Assembly: GCA_018902385.1 (NCBI GenBank)
Contig: JABSSW010000013.1
Span: 620,001-684,000 of the forward strand
Reading direction: 5' to 3'
DNA length: 64,000 bases
DNA from: Physcia stellaris
Lineage: Eukaryota > Ascomycota > Lecanoromycetes > Caliciales > Physciaceae
Part shown: one piece after another, positions 50,924 through 63,650 of the stretch
How the letters are laid out: every line of letters starts with the position of its first letter
Position numbering within the stretch: position 1 is the first letter of the stretch
Program-made: the position numbers and the translations under genes
The notes under the pieces: generated by a model
Database searches by the model: none
Told to the model about the DNA's origin: nothing
The model's input: only the letters and a program-made list of their open reading frames with translations

Positions 50924-53067
50924 TTATATCGTTCGTGCAAAAGGGTCCACAATGCTCGGTATCCAGTGAAATGATCAGCCTATCAAGTAGACTGCTCGAA
51001 CCTGTCGAGTCTTTATCATCGGACATCCTCCCGGCTTATATGTACTCAATGCCAAGCCATCTTGGCTTCTTCATATCCTACATATGGGGCAAGTAAGGGA
51101 CGTGAAAGAATCGCACACGCGCATGCAGTAGCCCCAGACAGCATAAGGTACCCGTACTTTGTTTGGTCAACGCTCGCTGCTCAGACCTTGTTAGCAACAA
51201 TTCCGGCAAGAGAGCGGGCAGGCGACAGGCGAAGCATGAGCGATTGGACGGTCTGTGATGATTCACCTTAGACACAGGCCAGACTAGAGACTTTCTCAGC
51301 CTCGCCCACACGAAGACCAGAGCCAAGACAAAATCTCCGATTGGCGGATTGCGACAGCCGCTTGCCACTCTTGGCTTCATATCTTATGAGACAACATTAG
51401 CTTTTAGGCGCGTCGCTACCTCGCAACTCACCTAGTCATGAAGCTAGAATATTTAGTTCCAGATATGATTGGGGCCGCAAGCATAGTTAGACGCCACGAG
51501 AGCCGCCAAGGCAAGCTACCGCTTCTCGAAACGAATATAAATATAACAGTCAGGGGTAGCTTTCTGAAACATCGTTGTCCAATTGCATCGAGATGCTACC
51601 ACAGGGAGAAGAGGGGAAACCTACACCAGCAGAATACTGTTAGCTAACGCATAAAGCCGCAAACCCGCTATCGCAAGCTAACAGTGAGAAACAATGAGAA
51701 GTAATACTACCCGCGGCTGTTATTCGTTAGTATTCTAGCATCAAGCGCATTCATTTTCTCCAAGCCAATTGATCAATAAACATCAAAATCGTTTGGAGCC
51801 ATGGGCTCACTCCTCAATCACCTACTGGGACCAGCTTGGGACGTATTGTTCCAAGCACTCGAACGAGTGCGTACCATAAATAGCAGGGGCTGCGACTATT
51901 GCGTTGACGTTGTTTAGATCCTGATTGCGATGCGTAACCCTGGTCTCATTAGGCCCGGTCCATCTGATTAGAAGCTCTAGCGCAACTCGGAGCTACCCTC
52001 ATTCTCCAAGGCAGCGCTCAATTCTTGTCTCAGCCTAATTTGATGTGGGTCGTGCAATAGTGTGCCACTAGACGTTCTTTGGAAGGGATGGTTCTGTGAT
52101 CCAAGCTTCATGATTTTCCGTACACGCGTTAGTCGAGCCTAGGTTGACCAGGGATAATCTTTATCCCAATAATCAGCAGTGTATGAACAACCTAGTCAGT
52201 GGCTCAAGCTATAGCGAAGTAACTTAAAATAGCTATCTTTCAAAAATGATGTACAGCTTCAGAGATTTCATCATTGTGTAAAGAAACAAGCACTGGGTAA
52301 AGTAATTGAGAAGAAATATGACCCTACCAAAGGCTCAAGACATGGATTACCAAGCGAATTTGTGGATATGTAGCTGTTGGTTATGTAGGTGAGTGGTCTC
52401 CCTTGTGCATATCTTTATTGTAGGGCTCCAGCGCATGATTTGCGATTGATGTCGCCTGGCCGGAGAGAAAGCGCTCTACGCAAAGGGCAACACCAGGTTT
52501 GTTAGTACCTTCGTGCGTCGCTAGGCAACATATCGCGTGGCAAAATCCACTTTCCCGTAGCTTGAGGGAATGCTGAAGCAGTCGCACTTTTCTAGATAGA
52601 GGCGCCATAATTGGATATAGACGGGTCTCAAAAGCCATTGTATTCCTTGTAGCGTTCACTTAAGATTTGTACGTTATCAGATTTCGAGGCTAGGGTCATC
52701 GAAGTAACCTCGAGAATGCCGTATCCCTCCTTGGGACTACTGTCGGCTTTTTGCCAAAAGCAATGCGCTGAGGAGACTTGTGAAGAAAGTACAGCAAAGA
52801 ACTGGCAAGATTCAGTTGCCCTGGATAGACATTCAGCACCAAACGACATTATAAACACGTGGCAGCCTGACACGGGAAGGAAATTAGCCTCAAAGGCCTT
52901 TTTCGCAGGAGTTCCAGTCAGTTGTTGTCCTGAAACGGGCTACCGTGAATTCGAACCTATCTCCTTTCTGTTCAGTGTTCATTTCGTCCGGGGTAAATGC
53001 ATCACACATAAAGAATGAGGAACTTCCCGGATGACTCGAATTTGAATGTGATTAAACGTACGAATAT
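50924..53067. other. Intergenic, no supported gene
   Basis: Contains the tyrosinase promoter. Opposed frames at 52628-52873 (minus) and 52716-53018 (plus) are both protein-like, but neither shows a domain. No RNA gene was seen. Confidence 0.4.
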
Positions 53068-53469
53068 TTACTTGAAAAGACTCCGAACAATCAAGACCGC
53101 CCAGATTGCGATTCTCAGGTGTGTATCTGTCATCCAGACTAGCCTTCCGCTGCTTCGGCATGAAAAAAAGAACATGTGAGTGAATAGCGAAAGATGGGAA
53201 AGGAAGACGAAGTAGATCAGCTGGTCGAGAAAGATAACCTCTGCAGTATTAGGGTCGTAGAAGCGACAATAGGTGAAGAAGGTGTTCAATAGTATAGCGA
53301 TGTAAACCGGCCACTCCGAGAAGATGTACCAGAATATCAATTGTTCGAAGCTTGGTCTCTGGGGAGTAGTCATGGTGTACGAAGGCGGTAAGTCGTCGTG
53401 TGAGTCTGTCGGAGATGAAGACAACAATGGGAGCGAAGAGAGCGAGGATTCTTTCATGATGCGATCCAT
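53068..53469 (-). CDS. Small predicted membrane protein
   Basis: A 133-codon frame. An N-terminal Ser/Asp/Pro-rich tail with LPPSY is followed by two clear hydrophobic segments (LIFWYIFSEWPVYIAILL and LIYFVFLSHLSLFTHMFFF) and a third, weaker one at the C-terminus (LRIAIWAVLIV). The last codon precedes GTAAAT, so the gene may continue through an intron. An adjacent minus frame at 53513-53749 could be a separate upstream gene or exon. No family is recognised. Confidence 0.4.
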   Translation of the reverse strand: MDRIMKESSLSSLPLLSSSPTDSHDDLPPSYTMTTPQRPSFEQLIFWYIFSEWPVYIAILLNTFFTYCRFYDPNTAEVIFLDQLIYFVFLSHLSLFTHMFFFSCRSSGRLVWMTDTHLRIAIWAVLIVRSLFK

Positions 53470-54224
53470 TTGCTGGCTCTCTGAGTTGAACGGATGGAGG
53501 AGGAAGGTGCGATTAGGCGCGGTAGTAATCAGCGATGATAGACTCCTGTAGGCTGAACATAGCGAGTACGTGTGTATGCCCGATCGCGATATTGCGAAAT
53601 GTCTGCCACTTTAGTGAAGATGGAAGACTGGCAGAGTTAGGTAGTTTGAATATCCACGTGATGCCAGCTGTTTTATCATAAGGTAAGTAGGTTTTGTTGA
53701 GATCGAAATGGACTTCGACGAAGAATTTGTTTCTCCTCAATTGAATCATGATGTGTTTGTAGCACGTTGGAGTATTATTCTAACCATCATTGAGGATGGA
53801 TACATCTCTATCGCTTTGTGCGACATGACTCTTTTAGATATTGATACCTTTGCTGTAAGAGCATAATCACACAGAAGTAAGTAATGTAGGTATCTACTCA
53901 GAAGTGGGCGAAGGCTGCGTATTTCACATGTGATTCGGAAGTGTCACCTATGACAACGGATGAACTCCGGCCCGCTAGCGGGATGACCCTGGTCAAAGGC
54001 AAATAGCGCGGTGTTGATATCGTGGTCCGAAGTTACCAGAAATTTCGATAGCTAGCACCAGCATTCACTGAAGCACCCTTCCTCACCGCCAACCAACCAC
54101 GCTCAATCCGCCCATTGTTCAAAGTCATCTCTCTACTCGCCCTATCTGACTCAGCACTTCTACGAGCCTGACTATCAAACAAAACCCACTTGCATAGCGA
54201 CAACCATAGTTAGGATAGGCCGCT

Positions 54225-56713
54225 ATGAGTGTCGTAGGCGTTGATTTCGGCACAGTCAACACGGTTATTGCGGTTGCAAGGAACCGTGGTGTCGATGTAA
54301 TCACCAATGAAGTCTCAAATCGAGCCACACCGTAAGTCGTAATCGTCTCTAATGCCGGGCAGCCCACTGATTGTTCTGCGACAGGACCTTGGTCGGCTTT
54401 GGCCCAAAGAGCCGTTATCTTGGAGAAGCTGCAAAGACACAAGAAATTTCCAACCTGAAGAATACCGTGGGGTCACTAAAACGATTAGCCGGTCGAGCCC
54501 TTAATGATCCAGACATACAAATCGAGAAAGACTATGTATCCGCAGCGCTTGTCGACGTCAAGGGACAAGTGGGCGCGGAGGTCTCATATATAGGGCAGAA
54601 GGAAACTTTCACCGCGACGCAACTCGTGGCGATGTTCCTGAGCAAGGTCAAGTCCATCGCATCTGCCGAACTCAAACTACCTGTCTCGGATATCGTCATC
54701 AGCGTACCGCCATGGTTTACGGACGTCCAGCGAAGGAGTCTTATGGACGCGGCCGAAATAGCTGGGCTAAAACTCCTACGGTTGATCAACGACACCACCG
54801 CTACCGCGCTCGGATACGGCATTACGAAGCTCGATCTACCCACCGCAGAAGAGAAGCCAAGGCGTGTCGCTTTCGTTGATATCGGTCACAGCAGCTATTC
54901 ATGCTCGATAGTCGAGTTCAAGAAGGGCGAATTAGCGGTGAAGAGCACAGCTTCTGACCGTCACTTTGGTGGACGAAATTTCGACAAAGCTCTTGTTGAC
55001 CATTTCGCCAAAGAGTTCAAAGAGAAATACAAGATTGACATATACACGAATCCAAAAGCTCTCGTTAGGGTAGCGACTGCCGCGGAAAAGATGAAGAAGA
55101 TACTATCAGCCAACGCCCAGGCACCTATAAGCATTGAATCCCTAATGAACGATGTTGATGTGTCCGGCATGATGAAGCGTGACGAGCTGGAGGAGCTTCT
55201 CAAGCCGCTTCTTGAACGTGCTACTGCTCCACTCGAGCAGGCTTTGGCCGAAGCCAAGATGAAGGTCGAGGACATTGATGCCGTTGAAATGGTTGGTGGC
55301 TGCACACGTGTTCCGTCGCTCAAAGACCGAATCAGCAAATTCTTTGGCAAACCTCTGTCTTTCACACTCAACCAAGACGAAGCCGTTGCTCGAGGATGCG
55401 CATTCAGTTGCGCCATCCTTTCCCCTGTGTTCCGCGTCCGAGACTTTTCCATTCACGACATCGTCAATTATTCGATCGAGTTTAACTGGGAACAATCACC
55501 AGACATACCTGACGAGGATACAAGCCTCACCGTGTTCAATAAGGGCAACGTCATGCCATCTACCAAAATACTCACCTTTTACCGCAAGCAACCCTTTGAT
55601 TTAGAGGCCAAGTATGCCAAGCCAGATACGCTGCCTGGAAAGATGAATCCCTGGATCGGACGTTTCTCTGTCAAAGGAGTCAAGGCCGACTCGAAGGATG
55701 ACTTTATGATCTGCAAGCTTAAGGCTCGCCTCAATCTGCATGGGGTCTTGAACGTCGAGTCTGGTTATTACGTGGAGGACGTCGAGATCGAGGAGCCTAT
55801 ACCGGAAGAAAAGGAGGCGGAGAAGAAGGAAGGCGATGTAAGTTCACCTGTGATTCCTCGTTCTTGTTCGCCTGCTTTAGCCAATAACGCTTCGAACGTT
55901 GAGGACACTACACGCGCGAAAGTCAAAGGGATCTTCAAAGATATCTATGCCGGCGCCAAGCGAACACTCTCGAGCGACAAACCGCTGACAGAAGATGCGA
56001 ATCAGGCAATGGAAACAGACCAACCGAACGGAACCGCCGAACCGAAACCAAAGACGCGCAAAGTCAAGAAGCAAGTGCGAAAAGGCGAGCTTCCTCTATC
56101 TTCCGGCACCGCTTCACTAGACCAGGCTTCGAAAGACACGGCTGCGGAGAAGGAGAACTCGATGTTCATGGAGGACAAGCTTGTGGCCGACACCGAAGAC
56201 AAGAAGAACGAACTCGAGACATATATTTACGAGCTGCGCGCGAAGATAGATGACCAATACTCTCCATTCGCCAGCGATGAGGAGAAGACCAAACTGAAAG
56301 AGAAACTCGAGCAGAGTGAGGTAAGCTATTGTTATGCATCCTTGTCGCAGGACAACAACTGATGTTCCCGCTAGGACTGGCTGTACGACGAGGGCGAAGA
56401 CGCCACCCGGGGTGTCTATGTGTCGAAGATGGATGAAATCCGATTTGTGGCCGGACCGATTGTCGGTCGGTATCTGGACAAGATTGAAGAAGAACGGCAA
56501 GCAGCCCAGAAGATTGAGGACGAAAAGGCGGCGAAGAAGAAGGCAGAAGTGGAAGCGAAGAAGAAGGCGGAAGAGGAGGCCAAGAAAGCAGCAGAACCGA
56601 AGAAGAGTGAAGGAAGCAACGGTACCGCTGGCACGGAAGATGCCGAGATGAAAGATGCGGACGCACTCAAACCAGATGGGGTGGAGGAGCCAGCCGAGGG
56701 GGGAAAGAACTAG
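54225..56713 (+). CDS. Hsp110/Sse1-type Hsp70-like chaperone
   Basis: Nucleotide-exchange factor for cytosolic Hsp70 and a holdase chaperone. Exons: 54225-54331, 54385-56320, 56375-56713 (793 aa), with introns of 53 and 54 bp, both in phase. The ATPase domain begins [16 protein letters not shown] and has the altered phosphate-loop usual in Hsp110; [11 protein letters not shown] and [12 protein letters not shown] follow. The C-terminus is highly charged ([18 protein letters not shown]), also typical. GTAAGT at 55838 to AG at 55903 would be a 66-bp in-frame intron at a position where homologues are shorter, giving 771 aa. Likely the orthologue of Neurospora hsp88 and yeast SSE1. Confidence 0.9.
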
Positions 56714-57561
56714 GCCTGAGGTCGGGCGAGGATGATCACCGGGTCTTTGTCACAGGATTCGCCTCATGCATTTGCCAGCATCCATATAGCGGATTGACAG
56801 CGAGTCTGTCGTCGTCTTAGTATGCGTTTGCTTTTCTCCTTAACATAGATGCACGATAGACATGCAGATACTGAGGTGTCGGAAGAATTAGACTAGTTGA
56901 AATGCCAGCAAATAAGCGTCGGTGTTGTGCCTTGATCCAATCGTGATTGCATTTGACTCAAGTAATGCGATGAACTAAAGCACTCATGTTCTCTCCACCG
57001 ATTAGTGGCAAAGTCAACCGGAGTGCGGAGATTGTCGGGTGGAGATGTAGAGAGCTGTTTCGGGACGAAGTAGCAGTGCGTGACCCCGACTCGAGCCTGA
57101 CAGCCGACGTGAATCTGGGCACAGAGCGGAGCAAGGGTAAGCGCCTGCCACCGATAAGCTACTTACTAAAACACCTTTTACCACGTCATGGAAAGCATGA
57201 TCACCTGCTCCGACACTCTTGCAACGTCCTCAAAACCCTCAGATCATGCCCTTGCCAGTGGGAACCCCGTCAGGCCTCGCAATTGGCAAGCGACTTCATT
57301 GTTACAACCCTTTATCGACCCTGGTTGAGCTCCGTCTCCCGACCGCTTTACACCTCCGTTGCATAAATCTATGAGTCTAGCATAACTCTTAGGACGACCA
57401 GTCACTGCAGAATCACCAGAAGATTTCATTTCAGAATCTATCTAGCCTGTGTTTAACAAATTTCGTGGCAGGGCACATCTTTTACTCACCCTCAAGTCTC
57501 ATTTATACCAGAGATCGGGCACAAGCATCAACAACGGACACTCGTCAACTCCCGGCAATGA
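56714..57561. other. Intergenic between Hsp110 and the Atos-like gene
   Basis: 848 bp holding the 3' region of the chaperone gene and the promoter and 5' leader of the next gene. No separate gene was recognised. Confidence 0.45.
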
Positions 57562-60003
57562 GTGGTTTACACCATGCCCGTCTTTCATGACCCTGACAGA
57601 CTTCTATTGGACAACAGGCACCGCTCCAAGAATGAACAAACCCCTCATCCGCCAGCCACGATTATGAGAAAGCCTTCGGAAGAAAGCATTCGTACTGAGT
57701 TCTGTGATGGGCCAGAACCTGATCCGCCAGATTGGATCACGATGTTGGAGGACAAAGCAGCCAGTATGGCCACTAAAGAGGAGGAGAATCGAACAAGTGA
57801 CAGAGCCGAGTTGATTGAGAGGATAAAGAGAGGGGAGAGTCCTACATGGGTGCCAAGTCAGACCCTGGAGCAGGAATGTTTGAAGGAAGATTCAAAACGA
57901 TCTCCATCTCCAACCCGGAATATCATGAGAATGAAGGAACCCTTACGGCTTCTACCTGCAGCAGAGATCTCTCAGTCCCGGCAAGGATCCCATAGTCCAC
58001 CACGAGCATCTCTCAGCCCTCAGGAAGAGATACAACGTCCCAAGTCTGCTCTTCACAGTGGGAACTTTACAGAGGGGTCCGACGAACCTAGACTACAGCT
58101 TGAAATTCCGTCGAGAGACCTGAAAAGATCGGAACATCTGTCTGAAGGACCCCTAGGTACTTCGCCGACTACACCATGGTATGCACCAGGACGTCGGTGG
58201 CCACAACCGGGAACAAGCGAGGGCGCCTCAGGGAATGAAAGAGAACCAGAATGGATGTATCGAAGACCTTCACGGAGCAGGGCACCATCGTTGCAATCAT
58301 ATTCTTCCAGCTATGTCCTCAAAGCTCCGACGACTCCATTGGTACAACAGTCCAATAGCACCGATTTCGATCTTTCCCCAGTATCACCCATGGACCTTTC
58401 CGAAAGCCCAACTAAAGCAAACCGACGCCATACTCTACCGCCTTATGCTCTATCTACATCAGCCATTGATGACATGTCTTCTTCACAATCTACATATCAA
58501 CCTTTGAGTAGCCGCCTTGACGATAGGCTACCACATCAAAGACATCGGCCCCGGAGATCTTTGACGTCGACATGGTCACTTCAGATGGCACCGTCGCCAC
58601 AATCGCCAAGACAACCTGGTTCCCGTAGGCAGTCACTTTCATCGGAAACTGCCTCCCTACATCGTGCTTCTATGGTCGGTTCCTACGAAGAATCAATCCT
58701 CAGAGGACGAATGTCAACAGCCCCATCGAAACCCCTAGATTTCACCGCGCAGATTGGTGTCCTTGGTAAAGATAATTGCAAGCCTAAATGCCCGGCTCAT
58801 GTGACAGTGCCATTTCCTGCAGTGTTTTATAGCTACAACAGCAGTGGTGATCAAATTGTTGGCGACGAGCCAAGCCCATATGTTGGCCAGATCGATCTGG
58901 AACAACTTCTTCCCCCAGCTGAAATAGAGAAAACTGGTAGAAAGCGTCGCCATTCACCCAATATGCGTGAACGCAGCAATAGTCATGCGAGTAATGAACG
59001 TCTGCAGGACCAGCAGGACGAGATAGAGGGAAGCCTCCAAGTGAGAAAGAGAAAGAAAAGGAGAGAAGCCTCGCCACCGCCCGAGGCTCCACCTGGAGGC
59101 AGCTACCGGATACCACAGAAGGGACAGCTCCAAATCATCATTAAAAACCCTAACAAAACCGCCGTCAAGCTCTTTCTTATACCATATGATCTAACAGGCA
59201 TGGAGGCAGGTACGAAGACTTTCATCCGGCAGAGATCCTATTGCTCGGGTACCACGATCGAGACTGCGATTCGCTCCAGCAGTGAGGATCCCTCCGGACC
59301 TCTGACAGCCCAAGAGCAAAATAAAAGACCTACTCTACGCTATCTCATCCATGTCAACATCTGCAGCCCTTCGAAAGGCCGGTTTTATCTCTATCACCAC
59401 ATACGTGTCGTCTTCGCCAACCGGGTCCCGGATAACAAGGAGCAGCTGCAGAACGACATCCAGCTCCCAGATCCTCGATTCAGCGTCTACAAGCCGACGC
59501 GCGAATCCTTGACTCCAAGATCAAGTCTAGGCGCTCAATTGACAGCTGAAAAGGCCTACCGACGGCGAAGCGCAGGCTTCGGCTCCGAGTCCGATGCCAT
59601 TGGCACCCGATACGCGCAGTCGTTAAGTGGCGAATATCCCCACGGCATCTCGACACCAACTCCACCAGTCCCACCCATCCCCTTCGATCTCGCCATGCCA
59701 AGACCCCGACCCAGCGTCACCAGTCCGATGTCCGATGCAGAAACGTCGCGGCCGACTACATCCACCGACTCCCAATCCCCGCTGAGCGATAAAAAGGGCC
59801 ATTTCCGAAGCCATGGGTTCGGTTCCCTGAGAAGCATCTCCAGCAGTGGCAGTGATTCCTACACTAAGCTCAGCAAAGAGGATGCGAGTAACGGAGGCGT
59901 TTATGGGAGACCTGGTACCCCTGAGCCTGGCGAGGGCTTGTTGGCGAGGAAGTTAAGGGGGTTGGGGTTCCCGAGGGGTCTTGGGCCGGAGGAGGATCGA
60001 TAG
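57562..60003 (+). CDS. Atos/FAM214-like protein
   Basis: An uninterrupted 813-codon frame; an ATG 4 codons later (MPVFHD) is an alternative start. Residues 1-390 are disordered, Ser/Pro/Arg-rich. Residues about 393-450 (AQIGVLGKDNCKPKCPAH, VPFPAVFYSYN) form the first conserved Atos block; residues about 512-640 (YRIPQKGQLQIIIKNPNKTA, YDLTGMEAGTKTFIRQRSY, KGRFYLYHHIRVVFANR) form the second. The family occurs from yeasts to animals (Atossa/FAM214) and is linked to transcription and meiotic chromosome segregation. Its biochemical function is unclear. The long Ser-rich C-terminus is typical of fungal members. Confidence 0.85.
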   Translation: MVYTMPVFHDPDRLLLDNRHRSKNEQTPHPPATIMRKPSEESIRTEFCDGPEPDPPDWITMLEDKAASMATKEEENRTSDRAELIERIKRGESPTWVPSQTLEQECLKEDSKRSPSPTRNIMRMKEPLRLLPAAEISQSRQGSHSPPRASLSPQEEIQRPKSALHSGNFTEGSDEPRLQLEIPSRDLKRSEHLSEGPLGTSPTTPWYAPGRRWPQPGTSEGASGNEREPEWMYRRPSRSRAPSLQSYSSSYVLKAPTTPLVQQSNSTDFDLSPVSPMDLSESPTKANRRHTLPPYALSTSAIDDMSSSQSTYQPLSSRLDDRLPHQRHRPRRSLTSTWSLQMAPSPQSPRQPGSRRQSLSSETASLHRASMVGSYEESILRGRMSTAPSKPLDFTAQIGVLGKDNCKPKCPAHVTVPFPAVFYSYNSSGDQIVGDEPSPYVGQIDLEQLLPPAEIEKTGRKRRHSPNMRERSNSHASNERLQDQQDEIEGSLQVRKRKKRREASPPPEAPPGGSYRIPQKGQLQIIIKNPNKTAVKLFLIPYDLTGMEAGTKTFIRQRSYCSGTTIETAIRSSSEDPSGPLTAQEQNKRPTLRYLIHVNICSPSKGRFYLYHHIRVVFANRVPDNKEQLQNDIQLPDPRFSVYKPTRESLTPRSSLGAQLTAEKAYRRRSAGFGSESDAIGTRYAQSLSGEYPHGISTPTPPVPPIPFDLAMPRPRPSVTSPMSDAETSRPTTSTDSQSPLSDKKGHFRSHGFGSLRSISSSGSDSYTKLSKEDASNGGVYGRPGTPEPGEGLLARKLRGLGFPRGLGPEEDR

Positions 60004-60622
60004 CTGGCTAATAATGACTCGTCTTGGTCGGGGAAATACGAAGGCGTTCTTTTGAGGGTATGAAGTGGGGCTTTATATGAGGCTATTTACTCTGCATTAG
60101 AGTCTGTCCTGGAGAAACCGATTTCTGGAGAGGTTTCTTGATGGATTGTGGGTCTGGCTCTAGCATGAAAACCCGGTTACCCGGCTTTGGAATAAATAGG
60201 TCAGGCTGGAAAGCTCCACTTTTTCTTCAACTTCTTGTATATTCAAATTATTTACCCATTTTAATGGAACCAAGGGACTTTTTTCTATGAGCTGGGAAGA
60301 TGCGATCTTGGACGTTGTTGAGATTCTTTGCTGGGAATGAAGTCCGGGGTTCCTGACTTGGGGATGAATTGGAAAGTTATAGAGCTTTTCTCTCTTCTAA
60401 GATTTTAAATGCTCGGTCGCCTAGGTCCAGGAATAGTTTCTCGTCTCCAATATATCGTAATATGACCTAACAACCATCTTGTACAACAAGAGCTAATATG
60501 GGACCCAAAACGAAACACCCTTCCCTTTCGCACCAAATCCCCAAAACCACCAACCAAGTCCGCGAATCCCCACCCCCACCCCCACCCCACCCCATCCCTC
60601 CCAACATCCACGCACAACCCAT
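60004..60622. other. Convergent intergenic region
   Basis: Between the ends of the Atos-like gene (plus) and the Rad26/ATRIP gene (minus). A C-rich run at about 60570-60600 is the only notable feature. Confidence 0.5.
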
Positions 60623-63149
60623 CTACCTCCTCGCACTCCCCCCCCCAAAAGCATCCACCAACGCCTCCCCCTCCTCAGGGGTAACCCAATTCTCCAACAT
60701 CGCCTGCGCCATCTCCACCACCTCCTCCTCAATCCCCTTCTCAAAAACAACCCCATCACTGAAATTCAGCCGCGTGAGCACAATCAGGTATTTATGCGCC
60801 CCGCCGGGCGTCGTCGCCAGCCGTTCCTGGATATTCATCAAGTGCGGGAAATTGCTCGTCAGGTGGAACAGCAGGCGCGTGGCGGCGTTGAGCGCGGCGA
60901 TGCGCTCTTCGTGCGCGGGGCCGTAGTCGTAGAGCGCTTCGAGTTCTTCGTTCATGAAGCGGATGAGGCGCACGAAGACGGGGGTGTTTTTCGCGAGCGC
61001 GGAGCCGCCGTGGACAGTTTCGCACATTTTCTCGAAGAGGCTGAGGGCGCAGAGGCGCAGGGTTGCGATCTCGAGGGGGTGGTAGGGCGGTTGGTTGTCG
61101 GGGACGCGGGGCGTTTCGGTGAAGAGGCTGGAGATGATTTGGATGAGGCCTTGCTCGCTGCTTTCTTGGTCGCCGTCGGTGGCGGAGCGGATCATGGCGA
61201 AGGTTTCGCGGAGCACGCTTGCTCGGAGGAGGTCGAGCGCGACGTGGATTTCTTCGATTGGTTGGTCGATTTTGAGCGCCATGGCGATGAAGTCGACGCG
61301 CATGAGCCGCCAGAAGCGATGTAGGTCCGGGCGGTGGAAGAGGAGGTCGTAGGCCATTAGGTGTAGGATTTCGAGGCATTGTTTTGTGGAAATGCAGGCT
61401 GTTAGGGGGGAGGGGGGTTTGCGCCTGATGCGCGGAATTAGGTTCACGTCTGCGGTGCGTTGGACGAGGGGGGTTAGGGTGTCAGTGAGGTGATGCGCTG
61501 TGTTTGGAGGGCTGAGGGAAAGGATGACGAAGGTTAGGTCCATGAGGAGGGAGACCGGTTTGTACTGACAGCATGGTTAGCTGGATTCGAAGGATCTCTG
61601 ATGGGAGAGAAAAGATAGGAAGCTCACCATGTCCGCGTCTAGACAATGAGACCATAGATCGATTACGACGAGACCAAGAGCAGCAGGAAAGCTATCGACC
61701 TCCATTTTGATAGAGAGACCCGCAAGTCCGTCGTAGAAGAGGGTCGAAAGAGCTTGGTCAGGTTTGAAGGGCAGCGTAAATTCAGCCAGAGCTTCGATGG
61801 ACCGCTTAGAACCTGGTACTAAGCGGTGATTCAAGACCTTTTGAGTAAACTATTTCGGTCAGTATATGTATCTTACAGGTGCCAGGTAGGAATACCTCGA
61901 ATCTCTCATCTTCTTGCCGGACGATCTGGACAGTGGCCTTCGGATCTCCTTGGGGTGGAACTTCGATTTGAGCCTCGATTGACTGATTTTCAGCAAGCTT
62001 AAGCGATTGAGCGTCGTTCGACTCGTTCTTCGTCTGGCTCAGCTGCAAAGCTTTGACGGGGCTGTTCTCCGTTGGCTTCCGTTTTCGCTTTCCTCCCGCC
62101 TTAGGTGTCTCTGGTTTAGATCTTAGGGCTAATCTTGATGGAGACTGGACTTGAATCTCGTCATTACTGAAGCCATCGCCGAAAGAGTCCGATTTTGCCT
62201 TCTTCGGCGTCGTAGCAACATTCTCCTTGCCAGTCGCCTTTGAAACTCCACTCTTCCCTCCACTCTTTGCATTCCTTTGCAGGCCCCTGCGCTGCTCGGC
62301 TTCCCGTGCAAGATCATTCTCAATGAAGGCCTTGTCTGTGGAGATTTTCTGCAATTCAGCCTTGTACCTTTGCATTTCAGCATTGTACCTTGCTTGCTCG
62401 TCTGCCCTTAACTTGCGCTCCTGCTCTAGCCGCTTCTCTTCTTCTTGCTTTTCCTTCAATCTATTTGCCCGAACAATTGCTATCTCGCCGGTCTTGGAAA
62501 AGGCTTCTGTTTTGGCAGCATCATACTCTCGTTTCAACCTTTCATTTTCCCGAGCCAACTCGTCAAGCTTAGCCTGTAAAACAGTTGGATTATCGACTGC
62601 AGGGACCGCTGGTTCGCTGGGTACCTGAATCTCTTGGGATAAAGGTATTTCTCGGCCGTAGACCACTTTTTGAGCGGATGTACCGAAGCCATTAGGTTTT
62701 GTTGCGATTTGTTGACTGGCATATTGCGATTGTTGATGGTACGGCGGCTTCGGCGGGGAATTGGCATAATGCTGATATCTCCGAACCGCCGTCGGGGCGT
62801 TCTCTACGAGCGACTTCTGCGCGTTGACATGACTTTGTAGAAAACTTGGCTGTTCTGCAGCGGCATCAAATATCTCTCCGTCTAGCATCTCATCGTCGAA
62901 GTCCCCATAGTCAGAAGATGGCAGCTTCTGAGTGCCATAACTATCTAGAGACAGTCTTTCAAGACCCCCTAGATTCGCATTGATAGCTGAGGGCATAGAT
63001 CGCTTCGCTAGAGGTAACTGTGGCTGCTGAAAGGCAGGCGGTTGCTGTGTAGATCGGATGGCATCTTGTTGAAGCTCCTGGAAGGCATGGACGGGCAAGG
63101 CGTCGAGATCGTCGTCGGAATATCCGTCGTCTTCTTCGATTCCGTCCAT
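60623..63149 (-). CDS. DNA-damage checkpoint protein Rad26/ATRIP
   Basis: Regulatory partner of the ATR kinase. Exons: 63149-61896, 61849-61628, 61564-60623 (805 aa), with introns of 46 and 63 bp, all in phase. The acidic N-terminus (EEDDGYSDDDLDALP) resembles the RPA-binding start of ATRIP. Residues about 200-290 are a coiled coil (KLDELARENERLKREYDAAK ... EAEQRRGLQ), the region that mediates oligomerisation. Residues about 330-400 carry basic, nuclear-signal-like motifs (GGKRKRKPTE). The C-terminal half is helical, as in S. pombe Rad26 and A. nidulans UvsD. The domain order fits ATRIP; a different coiled-coil nuclear protein is a weaker alternative. Confidence 0.85.
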
Positions 63150-63650
63150 TGTCTTCCATGTATACCTTCATGGGGCCAGAAGATGGTCAAGATCTTGGGG
63201 GAGTAAGAAAGCATAGGAAATGTGCTTCAACATGGACTCTCGTTTCAAGTGTTTACAGCGGGAGCGGCTTCTCCCGGCCCGGAAGATCGTCGCCCCGCTG
63301 ATAGGGCTGAAATCGGACCCCGAATTGATGATTTTCCGCAGCCTGATCCTGTGAAGAACTATGATACTCAGCTGGAAGTCGTCGCTATCCTGAGGGCTGC
63401 TGGCTTTCCTTCTGAATTGAAGCTTATTGTACTCCGGAGAACTCAACACTTTGTTCTGGCAGTCAGCAGACACCGCGCCCACAAACACGACCTCCCAGCT
63501 GACTTTCACGTGCCATTCCGCACACACCCATCATCGCCAGCACATTACCCACAGCTACTCTAGCAGTCCAGCCCCAAGTCTGTTACACCTCAAGTAGGCT
63601 AGAAACCACGAGTGCCCTGTTCCTGAAGCTCCGGGTGAAGAGCCATCGCC
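63150..63650. promoter_or_regulatory. Divergent promoter between Rad26/ATRIP and CDS1
   Basis: 500 bp between divergent starts. No specific site was recognised. Confidence 0.4.

Noticed and set aside
60792-61379. Long open frames overlapping the Rad26/ATRIP exon on both strands
   Set aside because: High-GC shadows; the Rad26 frame has the conserved pattern, and the shadows are Arg/Pro-rich or Glu/Ala-rich.
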